Source: Alkalihalobacillus sp. BA299 (GTDB taxonomy: Bacteria > Bacillota > Bacilli > Bacillales > Bacillaceae_F). Taken from it: DNA of 64,000 bases. Position numbers and translations under genes: made by a program. Each line of letters begins with the position of its first letter. The stretch's first letter is position 1. The stretch lies in the NCBI RefSeq assembly GCF_017745675.1, contig NZ_JAFLJM010000014.1, forward strand, positions 1 to 64,000, given 5' to 3'. Below are positions 8,077-16,079 of the stretch, one piece after another. The notes beneath the pieces were generated by a model that did no database searches, was not told where the DNA came from, and was given only the letters and a program-made list of their open reading frames with translations.

Positions 8077-9567
8077 CTACCATTCCTCTTTATTTAGTTG
8101 ATGATAGTTACTCATTGAGGATTCCCTCTCTCTCTCTTTAAGAAGGGACATAAGTTTTTTCGCTTCATCTAAGTTTTCTTCCATCATTAAACCGTATAAA
8201 CGGTTTGATAAATTAGAAGAATAATAGTACTTTTGAGTAATCTTAGAGTAGCGGATAAGGTCCGTTACATAAGGTTTTCGTTTTTCTTCATCCCAACAAA
8301 CCTCAGTAACCCCGATTACCCGTTTTTTTCTTCTATCCCGTTCAGTACTCATTGTTATGATGATATCAAGGTTTCTTGCTACCCTCTCAATCTCAATTTC
8401 AGGAGTACGGTTTGGGAACTCATCTAATAAATGTCGAGTCAACTGTGGAACAACATTATTAACATCTGTTAAGTGATAAGTAGAATACGAGCCTCTCTCC
8501 CCACGTTCTGCAGCTTGCATAAATCCTTCCATTTCTAAACTACGTATCTCTCCAACTACTATAAAATCATGCTCCATTCTAAGTAATCGAGGCACTGCGG
8601 TATGAAGGTCTCCTTCTTTTGCTTGTACTTCAAAGATTAAACGGTCGGGCATATGTTCTTTTAGATGAAGCTCAAAGTGCTTCTCCATTGAGGCAATAAC
8701 ATAACTAGGATCTCTTTCGCGTATCATCGATTTCATAAACGTAGATTTGGCACTACGTACACGTCCAGCAATGATGGTATTTGGCATAGTTCGTGATAAA
8801 GCTTGATAAATCGGTACATCACGTTCTGGTATAGTATTTAATCTTGCTTGTTCATATAAACTTAAATTTTTTACAACAAATCGACGTAACATAATGTAGT
8901 TTTCTCTAGAACGGGGGTTTTGAATCATCGTTATCCTACTGCCATCCTCTTTTTCAACCTCAAGTTCAGGATTTTGCTTGTTAATAACAGAATCCTCACT
9001 TCTCATGGTGAATGCACGTTTTATTCGGTCAACATGACGTTCATCTTCGAACTCTTCTTGTTGCTTTACGAACTTACCATCAATATCAATCCAAAGTTCA
9101 GTACCACGAATAACAGCTGCTTCACTGTTCGGGTATTTTTCCCACTTCGTCAGAATAGAAAGTCCCCACACTTCATGGAAAACGGCATCTGCTAAACTAT
9201 CATAGAAAGAAGGATATTCATTAGAAGTAATATTCTGCTTTCGTAACACTTCTTTGATTTTGTCAACAAAGTACCCCATCGCATCCAATTTCCCAATAAC
9301 CGCATCATGTTGTCTTTCTAAAAGCTCATTGTTTCCCGACTGTTCCTGTGAGTCATCAATTATGTCTCGCAATTCATTCCGAATAACAGTACAGATCTGT
9401 TTGAAACTTTTCTTTCGAGCAAAATTAGATACTCTTAAGGTTTCTTCTGATTCTCCAACCTTTTCACTTAGCCACTTGGCAGCATCAAAAGGATTATTAA
9501 AGTCATCTAGTAATGTATTTTCTAATTGTTCTTGCAAAGGATGTGATTTTTCAAGCACTCTACTCAT
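8077..9567 (-). CDS. tadA: TadA-like secretion ATPase
   Basis: A VirB11/GspE-type ATPase that would power Tad pilus assembly. Preferred start is ATG at 9567, overlapping the TadZ stop codon (ATGAGTAG); an upstream TTG at 9606 has no ribosome binding site. Visible motifs are a P-loop GRVRSAKST (about residues 268-276), a Walker B-like region DFIVVGEIRSLEMEG and the His box GSYSTYHLTD. The P-loop has Ala where most family members have Gly before the Lys, an unusual but not necessarily inactivating change. The N-terminal domain of about 130 residues precedes the ATPase core. Length fits the family. Confidence 0.85.
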   Translation of the reverse strand: MSRVLEKSHPLQEQLENTLLDDFNNPFDAAKWLSEKVGESEETLRVSNFARKKSFKQICTVIRNELRDIIDDSQEQSGNNELLERQHDAVIGKLDAMGYFVDKIKEVLRKQNITSNEYPSFYDSLADAVFHEVWGLSILTKWEKYPNSEAAVIRGTELWIDIDGKFVKQQEEFEDERHVDRIKRAFTMRSEDSVINKQNPELEVEKEDGSRITMIQNPRSRENYIMLRRFVVKNLSLYEQARLNTIPERDVPIYQALSRTMPNTIIAGRVRSAKSTFMKSMIRERDPSYVIASMEKHFELHLKEHMPDRLIFEVQAKEGDLHTAVPRLLRMEHDFIVVGEIRSLEMEGFMQAAERGERGSYSTYHLTDVNNVVPQLTRHLLDEFPNRTPEIEIERVARNLDIIITMSTERDRRKKRVIGVTEVCWDEEKRKPYVTDLIRYSKITQKYYYSSNLSNRLYGLMMEENLDEAKKLMSLLKERERESSMSNYHQLNKEEW

Positions 9568-10765
9568 ACTTTCTAACCAACCCTTCCTGCTTTTTCTTAC
9601 GGCCAAATAGATTACTAAAAAAGCTTTTTGCTTCTTCTATTGGTTGTTCTGACTCATCTCGTGTTAAGTTAGCTTTCCCAATAATCGTATTTACAATTGT
9701 TTCTAAGGCATTTTTATAGTCGTCATCTCCCGTATCATAAAGGAATTCGTTTTGTTTAACTGAAACAGGTCCTAAAACGTCTTGATCAGGAATTGAAGTC
9801 AATAAGCTCATTTCAAGCTCTTCTTGTAAGTCTTTTTCGTTAATTAACGAATAATTCGGACGATAACGATTAATTAAAAGTATAAAATCATCAGGAGTCC
9901 CTTTAATTGGCTCTAATAACTGGTGAAATACTAAAGGGTAATAATTCCGATAACCTTTTGTTTCCTGCGTGGTTATAAGAAATTTTAAGTCAGATGATAA
10001 AAAAGATTGTGCATAGCAAGCATTATCAAAATGGCAGCCACCATCGATTAATACGATATCAAAGGAGTTTTTAGCCACTTCAATAAGATGGGCAATTTCT
10101 TCTGTTTGATAAAACCGTTGTAGTTTAATATCTCGATTGCCCGCCAAGTGATAATAGTACTTAGTTTTATGTACATACTGTTGCAATTTCTGTTCTGTAA
10201 GATTTTTCGTTTTTAGTTCAACCTTAATATCGTTTAAATAATGACCATCATATTCTTGAAAATAATCAGCGGGGTCCCACGGATTTAAGGAAAGAACTAA
10301 AACCTTCTCTTTTGCTCGCTGTCCTAGTAATCTTGCAACATTTAGAACGGTTGTAGAAACTCCTGAACCAGAATGAGTACCAAAGAAAGAAATCAATCGG
10401 TTGGATACTAGATTATCTTCACCCGTCAAATGCTTTAATACTTCATTTACAACTTGCTCACTGTTATATTGCTCTGAAATGGGTATAATTTCATGACCGC
10501 TACAAACAAGTTGAATATTTCTTGTAATAACTTGACTTGGTACCCCACTTAACTTATAAAAAATAGGAATATCGCCATGCAGCTTCCGAACATTAGGTAG
10601 CTCACGATACGAAATCGTATCTCCATCTATTAAAATTCCATGTACTTCTACAGTGGTTTCAAAAGAGGGCTTGTCAAAAGTCAAACACAGTTCAACATTA
10701 TCGTGACTTTGGAAAAGTTCTTTATAAGAAATGTCTTCACTGACAATTGCTAATGTAAAAACCAT
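9560..10765 (-). CDS. tadZ: TadZ/CpaE-like MinD-fold protein
   Basis: The start chosen is the ATG at 10765, seven bases after AAGGAGG; an ATG two codons earlier lies too close to the site. The N-terminal 130 residues resemble an atypical receiver domain. A MinD/ParA-fold domain follows with a degenerate P-loop, THSGSGVSTT, lacking both signature lysines, and a Walker A'-like DIVLIDGGCHFDN. TadZ/CpaE proteins place Tad pili at defined cell sites, and atypical Walker A motifs are known in this family. It overlaps the tadA start. Confidence 0.75.
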   Translation of the reverse strand: MVFTLAIVSEDISYKELFQSHDNVELCLTFDKPSFETTVEVHGILIDGDTISYRELPNVRKLHGDIPIFYKLSGVPSQVITRNIQLVCSGHEIIPISEQYNSEQVVNEVLKHLTGEDNLVSNRLISFFGTHSGSGVSTTVLNVARLLGQRAKEKVLVLSLNPWDPADYFQEYDGHYLNDIKVELKTKNLTEQKLQQYVHKTKYYYHLAGNRDIKLQRFYQTEEIAHLIEVAKNSFDIVLIDGGCHFDNACYAQSFLSSDLKFLITTQETKGYRNYYPLVFHQLLEPIKGTPDDFILLINRYRPNYSLINEKDLQEELEMSLLTSIPDQDVLGPVSVKQNEFLYDTGDDDYKNALETIVNTIIGKANLTRDESEQPIEEAKSFFSNLFGRKKKQEGLVRKYE

Positions 10766-10777
10766 TTTCATCCCTCC

Positions 10778-11536
10778 TTAGTTATACGTAATGTATAATC
10801 GCCCTTCTTTTCCTAATACAGAATCAGCAATTTTATTAAAATCTTCTTCATTTAATAGAACTTCTAATTCACTAACTTTCCCTGAGGCATTTAATCGTTG
10901 TTGCAAACCCCCTGCTTGTTTTCCATCTTGATTTGTGACTTCTTTATTAGCTCCATCTTTTACATAAATCACAGGAACATCTTGTAAAATGGGTTTTAAT
11001 TGAACAGCTTTAGCTTCTTCTTTATCCGACACTACTTGAACAGGTTGATCTTTATTACTAGAATCCTTACCTTGTAGCTTTGCGATTAACGTTTCATCAA
11101 TTAGATAAATATCAATTCTATCTTTTCTTCGTAAACTACCTGGTGTAGCATAAATCCATTCTGCTGGGATTGGACGAATCGCTTCACCTTTACTTGAATT
11201 AGGTGTCATATCCTCAAAATCAATCATTTGTTTTGAAATCATAGAGTTACTAACAATACGTTGAGCGGCATCCTCTCCGATAATTTGATTTAAATCAGAT
11301 GAATATACAACATCTTGAATAAGGTCTTTCTTTGAACGTCTTTCAACTGTAATTTTATCTTTAGAAATGGGTTCTTTTATTTCTATCGTTTCTCCAGGTT
11401 TTACAACCACGACTTCCACGGAATCAATCCGCTCTTTAAATACAAACTCCCAAAAAACGATAAAAGCCATAACCGATAAAGCAGTTAATATTCCTAGAGC
11501 TATTTTTACTGATGGCTTCACTCTTAATTCCTCCAA
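10778..11536 (-). CDS. cpaB: CpaB/RcpC-like SAF-domain protein
   Basis: A 252-residue protein with a single N-terminal membrane helix (ALGILTALSVMAFIVFWEF) and an extracytoplasmic SAF-type domain: PGETIEIKEPISKDKIT, IVSNSMISKQMI and later RRKDRIDIYLID. CpaB/RcpC proteins are Tad assembly factors thought to act outside the membrane. The gene lies between two MinD-like genes, with four- and twelve-base gaps. Confidence 0.75.
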   Translation of the reverse strand: MEELRVKPSVKIALGILTALSVMAFIVFWEFVFKERIDSVEVVVVKPGETIEIKEPISKDKITVERRSKKDLIQDVVYSSDLNQIIGEDAAQRIVSNSMISKQMIDFEDMTPNSSKGEAIRPIPAEWIYATPGSLRRKDRIDIYLIDETLIAKLQGKDSSNKDQPVQVVSDKEEAKAVQLKPILQDVPVIYVKDGANKEVTNQDGKQAGGLQQRLNASGKVSELEVLLNEEDFNKIADSVLGKEGRLYITYN

Positions 11537-11540
11537 CTAA

Positions 11541-13031
11541 TTATTTTGGTTCGATACTAATTGACTTGTTAAACATATTTTTAAGCCAACTATTTTCTTT
11601 AGATTTTTTCTTTAAAAACTTATCCGGCAATAAATCTTTTAATATTGGTTTTACTGACTGATCGATGGATTGTTTCAAATGCTTTTGTTTATACAGAAAA
11701 TCACCTTGATATTGTGTATCAAATACATCTTTTGGAGGAAAGTTTGGAATAACAGCATTTAACTTATCCTTATATAAATCATTAATAATTTCATTCTTTA
11801 AGAGCTTTTCATCAAAGCGATTTCCAATAATGGATGTTTTGTCATCCTCTAAAACCTTTCGATAAAAGGTAGTGGACTTATCCAATGATTCCTCAAGAAA
11901 TTGGATATTTGAAATATCGGGTTCGATTACCATATACACTTGATCTGCTATATCATAAAATTCTTGAATAACTTCTTTGTCCCAATCACTCCCAACATCA
12001 ACTATCGTAATTGGTGTTTGTGAGGTTAAAAGAATTTTAACGAACGTTTCAAAATTCACTTCATTTTGGTCATATACTGGTTCATCACTAGGATGTTTGA
12101 CAATTAAATTTAAGTTGTCTATTTTCCATTCGAATACACTTAGTTTCTTAGGGTCTATTTCTTTCGTGAACTTATAGTATTTACTTCTATAGTTTGGTGC
12201 ATTTTCATGACCAACAAAGCGGTCATAGGTATAAGCATGACTATAAGGACTTTCGATATAAGTGGTATCGACTCCCATATCCGCTAATACATTTGCTACA
12301 AGATGGCTAATAAAAGTACTTCCGCTCCTTGCAAATGGGCTGCCAATTAAAACTAACTTTCTCTCAATTGGTACACCTACAATACGGTCGACATTGCTCG
12401 TGACGTTTAATTGGAATTCACGTTTCACAACTTGTTTGTTAACAACCTTGTTTACAACTTTTTTCTCGATAACCTTTTGGATGATGGGTTTATCTTCTTT
12501 TTCCAACTTTTCATTAGATGGTGTTACTTCATCTTCACTGGGTTCGTCATCATCATCTTCTACAGGTTGTTGAAAATTTGCATTCGTATATGGAGTGGAT
12601 GCTTTAAATTTTGAAGCATTACTATACTTCGGTTTTTCCATTAGTTGCTCTATCATTTCGTGTATATTAATCGAATTGTTATTAAAAATGTCAAGTACAT
12701 TACGATTAACTAATTCACTAAGGAAAACATCGCCTTTCTTTCTTTCGCAAAGAAAAACAACACGAACGGAATCATCAAATTGAGTTCGGACTGTTTCTAT
12801 TAAGTCCAACCATTCCATTTCTTTATCAGCTGGTGTTTCTTTGTCGCTTTGTAAATAATAATCGTGAACAATCAATATTTCGGGTTGCTCCGTTTCTAAT
12901 ATCTCTAACAGGTATTTATGATGTAAGACTTCTTGATCTAAAACAGCGAAATCATCAGCGTAATATTTAAATCTTTCTCTCAATATCTTGCTATAATTGG
13001 GTTCACCAATTGCCAATAATATACGTTTCAT
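11541..13031 (-). CDS. Second CpaE-like protein (receiver-like + degenerate MinD domain)
   Basis: A 496-residue protein, first gene of the Tad operon. The N-terminus (MKRILLAIGEP...EILIVHDYY) looks like a response-regulator fold. An acidic, low-complexity linker of about 60 residues (DDDDEPSEDE) follows, then a MinD/ParA-like domain. Its P-loop equivalent, GSPFARSGSTF, has lost the catalytic lysine. The C-terminus is basic. It probably acts with the TadZ-like protein in localisation or regulation of the pilus; that is inference. Expression appears controlled by the leader at 13058-13147. Confidence 0.65.
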   Translation of the reverse strand: MKRILLAIGEPNYSKILRERFKYYADDFAVLDQEVLHHKYLLEILETEQPEILIVHDYYLQSDKETPADKEMEWLDLIETVRTQFDDSVRVVFLCERKKGDVFLSELVNRNVLDIFNNNSINIHEMIEQLMEKPKYSNASKFKASTPYTNANFQQPVEDDDDEPSEDEVTPSNEKLEKEDKPIIQKVIEKKVVNKVVNKQVVKREFQLNVTSNVDRIVGVPIERKLVLIGSPFARSGSTFISHLVANVLADMGVDTTYIESPYSHAYTYDRFVGHENAPNYRSKYYKFTKEIDPKKLSVFEWKIDNLNLIVKHPSDEPVYDQNEVNFETFVKILLTSQTPITIVDVGSDWDKEVIQEFYDIADQVYMVIEPDISNIQFLEESLDKSTTFYRKVLEDDKTSIIGNRFDEKLLKNEIINDLYKDKLNAVIPNFPPKDVFDTQYQGDFLYKQKHLKQSIDQSVKPILKDLLPDKFLKKKSKENSWLKNMFNKSISIEPK

Positions 13032-13057
13032 TTATAATTCACTCCTAAAGAATCAAT

Positions 13058-13147
13058 AAAAAACCCGAGATATGCGAAATAGAACGTAACAAATGTACAT
13101 TCTCTTTCGAACATCTCGGGTTTTTCCCGTTAGCGTATTATGTAATT
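13058..13147 (-). ncRNA. Attenuator leader, family B copy 1 (Tad operon)
   Basis: On the minus strand AATTACATAAT is followed by CGCTAACGGGA, then a long hairpin with arms AAAACCCGAGAT / ATCTCGGGTTTT and a T-run. It sits 27 bases upstream of the first Tad gene, so transcripts should terminate unless antitermination occurs. The conserved box plus a sequence-unrelated terminator recurs upstream of other operons in the window. Confidence 0.75.
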
Positions 13148-13163
13148 GGAACTTTTGGGTGTG

Positions 13164-13192
13164 TATGCACCTGAGGGTGTATCAAGTGCATA
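13164..13192. promoter_or_regulatory. Inverted repeat upstream of the Tad operon
   Basis: TATGCAC, 15 bases, GTGCATA. It lies just upstream of the family B leader of the Tad operon, where a repressor or activator site would be expected. No clear -35/-10 pair was identified here. Confidence 0.4.
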
Positions 13193-13320
13193 CTAAACTT
13201 TTTTCAGATCAAGGATGTTTAAAAAACACTCTTGAAAAGGTATTTTCTTATGACTAGAATACCACTTTCCTATAAAAAGGTCAACTTCTACCCTAGCTAA
13301 TTCCCACAAAAACTAGGAAT

Positions 13321-13932
13321 TTAAGTTGTTTTACCATTTTCTTTGATTATTTCACAAAAACCATCCAGAATTTCCTTTTCATAAAAAGTCCCTATACCTC
13401 TTTTTAATTCTATAATTGCGTGTTCATCAGACATTCCCTCTTTTCGATAAGGACGGCTATAGGTCATAGCATCATAACTATCAACCACTCGTGTCATTTT
13501 AGCGAAATATGGAATATCATCGCCAGTTAAGCCACTTGGATAACCGCTACCATCAAGGTTTTCATGATGTGCAGCAATTGCACTCAGGACTTCAGAAGGT
13601 AAAGGAATGTTTTTCAGCAATTTAATACCGTATTCAGGGTGAAGTTGAAGCTCGTTCCATTCATTTAAGGTGAGCTTTCCTGATTTATTTAATATTCGAT
13701 TAGGAACATGAATTTTACCAATATCATGAAGGATTCCAATAATATACAAGGTTTCAGTTTTTTTTAGTGAAAAACCAAGTCTAAGCCCTAACAAAGAAAG
13801 TAAATTCCCAACACGAATCGAATGCTGATATGTGATATAGTTATGCTCTTGAAGCTGAACTATTAGATGGCGATATTGTTCATGTATATTAGTTTTTATT
13901 TTTACTTCTTTTTCTATATAGCTTAACTTCAA
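13321..13932 (-). CDS. HD-GYP domain phosphodiesterase
   Basis: A compact 203-residue protein consisting almost entirely of an HD-GYP domain. Visible motifs are QHSIRVG, HDIGKIHVPNRIL, HHENLDGSGYPSGLTGDDIPYFAKMTRVVDSYDAMT and the trailing helix. The family hydrolyses cyclic di-GMP, and some members hydrolyse cGAMP. The metal-binding His/Asp residues and the GYP signature are intact, so an active enzyme is likely. The start is TTG with GGAGGTG five bases upstream. It is the last gene of the S1/wHTH unit and lies just upstream of the Tad operon, so it may link cyclic dinucleotide levels to pilus output. Confidence 0.85.
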   Translation of the reverse strand: MKLSYIEKEVKIKTNIHEQYRHLIVQLQEHNYITYQHSIRVGNLLSLLGLRLGFSLKKTETLYIIGILHDIGKIHVPNRILNKSGKLTLNEWNELQLHPEYGIKLLKNIPLPSEVLSAIAAHHENLDGSGYPSGLTGDDIPYFAKMTRVVDSYDAMTYSRPYRKEGMSDEHAIIELKRGIGTFYEKEILDGFCEIIKENGKTT

Positions 13933-13947
13933 GAAAGCACCTCCAGT

Positions 13948-14907
13948 TTACGATCGGTCCATGAAATCTACTTTTATCCTTTTTAACCTCTCTTTATCAG
14001 GTCTGTAAAAGGCTTTGCTTAAACCATCCGTATATATATCTTCTTCAACACACAACCAAATAGGAAATGGATAAGTATCTAACATTAATTCTTTTTGTAC
14101 TTCTTGGGCAATAGAATAAGTGGAAGTATAAAAGATACATACTGTTGGGTTATGTTTGAACTTATCAATCGGAACCAATTGGTGTTTTTCATAAATCCTT
14201 TTCCATAGTTCTAGTTTTTCCCTTAAAAAGCCAATATAGTTCTGACTCATTTGCGTACGTTCTATAATGAAATTGATATTCCCTTTTGGAGTTTCAACTT
14301 CTGCAACTCCAAGTGGTCTAGTAAGGTGAGGATTTTTATTTAAAATTGCATGCCATTTCCAATTTCGAAGAATACCCGCTTCAACCATTCGACAACGAAA
14401 TTCATTGGTGGCTATGTAACGTTGAATGGCCTTTATACCATATCTATCCCATCTTTCAGGGTCCATATAAAACTGATCATTGTAATAATGCTTTAAAAAT
14501 TTGTAACCACCTATACCTATTGTGTAAGGAGATGGAGGTGTAACCTTATCTTCGTCTCCTATAATTCTTACATGCCAACGGTCTACTAAAGCCGACTCTC
14601 TAAAACGTCTTAACTTTTTTGTAACTTGGGCAGCGGTTAATTTGGAAGATAAATACCGTTTTAACTGCTCTTCACTACAACAAACCGCATCACCTAATAC
14701 TTTTAGAAGCATGACATCTTCTTCTTTTATTTGCATTCGTTGATGTAAAGCAAGAACACCGTGTAAAGTTGTGATTGGATGATAGGTTTGAGGGATTACT
14801 TTGTAACCCCTCGTATGTGGATGATCCCAAAAAGGGACTTCCCCCTCTTTTGTTAAATGGTACTGATAATCAATTTGGAGTTCATCTAAAACAGGCGTGT
14901 TATCCAT
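13948..14907 (-). CDS. wHTH protein resembling replication-relaxation family
   Basis: A 319-residue protein whose start codon overlaps the stop of the S1 gene by one base. An N-terminal winged-helix-like region (residues 60-120, EEQLKRYLSSKLTAAQVTKKLRRFRESALVDRW) is followed by a domain with GVAEVETPKGNINFIIERTQMSQNYIGFLREKLELW. That second part resembles the nuclease-like part of replication-relaxation (Replic_Relax) plasmid proteins. The resemblance is moderate. It may be a paralogue of the protein at 18850-20118. The role is unknown. Confidence 0.5.
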   Translation of the reverse strand: MDNTPVLDELQIDYQYHLTKEGEVPFWDHPHTRGYKVIPQTYHPITTLHGVLALHQRMQIKEEDVMLLKVLGDAVCCSEEQLKRYLSSKLTAAQVTKKLRRFRESALVDRWHVRIIGDEDKVTPPSPYTIGIGGYKFLKHYYNDQFYMDPERWDRYGIKAIQRYIATNEFRCRMVEAGILRNWKWHAILNKNPHLTRPLGVAEVETPKGNINFIIERTQMSQNYIGFLREKLELWKRIYEKHQLVPIDKFKHNPTVCIFYTSTYSIAQEVQKELMLDTYPFPIWLCVEEDIYTDGLSKAFYRPDKERLKRIKVDFMDRS

Positions 14908-15800
14908 TACTCGAATAAAAATCCTGCCACGTCTTTACGTTTTTTCTTTCCTTGAGGGTAATCAATCATCACAACTTTAGCTCGACGATTTTTATAGTCA
15001 ATACTATGAACACGAACAGACACGATATCATCAACGATTGGCTCAGGTAAACTTCTTGGCTTCATAGCCTTAACTTCTAAATTATTATCCATTTTTACGA
15101 AAATTCCATGTATAGGATGTACTTCTGTGACTCTTGCAACAATTGCCTTATCCTTTTCGCATTCCTTTAGGAAATCAAAAGGGTCTACTCTTGCTGCTTT
15201 ACGAGAAACTTGAACTAATTTATTTTCTGCATCAAAGCGTCTAATTTTAATTTCGATTTTTTCCCCACGGTCAATAATTTCAGATAAATTAGGAACAAAA
15301 CCATGATCCCAATCCGCTCTACTCATAAAAGTATCTACACCAGAAATTCGAACAAAGATATTGTTTGTTTCAGCATTATATCCAGTTACGATACCTTCAT
15401 ATGTTTTATCTTGAAGTTCACCTTTCTTTTCGAGATATGTAAGCTCACTCCAAAAATTTTCCGCTTTGATTTTATCCGCTTGTTTAACTGAAACTGTTGC
15501 AATTTGATTTTCTAGGTCTAAGCGGTCAATAATCACTTCTTGGATAGTACCCGCAAATCCAGTTAAAGATTTGAATTCACGTTCTGAAATTTCACTAGCT
15601 GGGCAGTAAGCTGTTACCCCTCCCGCTAAGTTAATAATAGCTACTTCAATTTCTTTTGTTTCAACACGTCCGTTTTCATTAACTACAGGCATTTTGCGGA
15701 AACCTACAGTACGCACAATCCCTTTTACGATTTCAGAATTACGTTTAGCCCTTGTTAATAACTCTAGTTCTTCTTGATCCCAATTCTCTCTGATAGCCAT
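14907..15800 (-). CDS. S1-domain RNA-binding protein
   Basis: A 297-residue protein built of S1-like OB folds. Repeats begin near NSEIVKGIVRTVGF, DKTYEGIVTGYNAETNNIFVRISGVD and KAIVARVTEVHPIHGIFVKMDNNLEV. It resembles a shortened ribosomal protein S1 or general S1 RNA-binding protein. Perfect AAGGAGG site before ATG. It is the first gene of an operon with the wHTH and HD-GYP genes, and its own leader (15898-15973) is a family B attenuator. A plasmid-encoded RNA-binding protein is a natural candidate for the factor acting on these leaders, but this is inference. Confidence 0.8.
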   Translation of the reverse strand: MAIRENWDQEELELLTRAKRNSEIVKGIVRTVGFRKMPVVNENGRVETKEIEVAIINLAGGVTAYCPASEISEREFKSLTGFAGTIQEVIIDRLDLENQIATVSVKQADKIKAENFWSELTYLEKKGELQDKTYEGIVTGYNAETNNIFVRISGVDTFMSRADWDHGFVPNLSEIIDRGEKIEIKIRRFDAENKLVQVSRKAARVDPFDFLKECEKDKAIVARVTEVHPIHGIFVKMDNNLEVKAMKPRSLPEPIVDDIVSVRVHSIDYKNRRAKVVMIDYPQGKKKRKDVAGFLFE

Positions 15801-15897
15801 TTTGTATCCTCCTTAAATGTAATTAAAAATACTTATTTAGATTAGTAAGTAAAAATCAAGCTTGTTGCGATGGGCAACACCTGCCTTAAAGGAAATA

Positions 15898-15973
15898 AAA
15901 AAAGTCCCACAGTATATAGGCATAGCTAGGCTACACTTACTACTGGGGGACTCCCATTGCTTTATATTAAGTT
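15898..15973 (-). ncRNA. Attenuator leader, family B copy 2 (S1 operon)
   Basis: On the minus strand AATATAAAGCAATGGGA leads directly into a hairpin with arms AGTCCC-CAGTA / TACTG-GGGACT, followed by TTTTTTT, about 100 bases before the S1 gene. The GCAATGGGA box matches the other family members; the upstream AATTACATAAT part is only loosely matched. Confidence 0.65.
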
Positions 15974-16079
15974 TAATAATAATTGTTGCTTGAATTTATT
16001 ACTTATGACTAATTTAACCTACTTCAATGAAATAATCAACTAATTTCCAAAAATATTGTTACAAATTGTAAAAGGTCGT

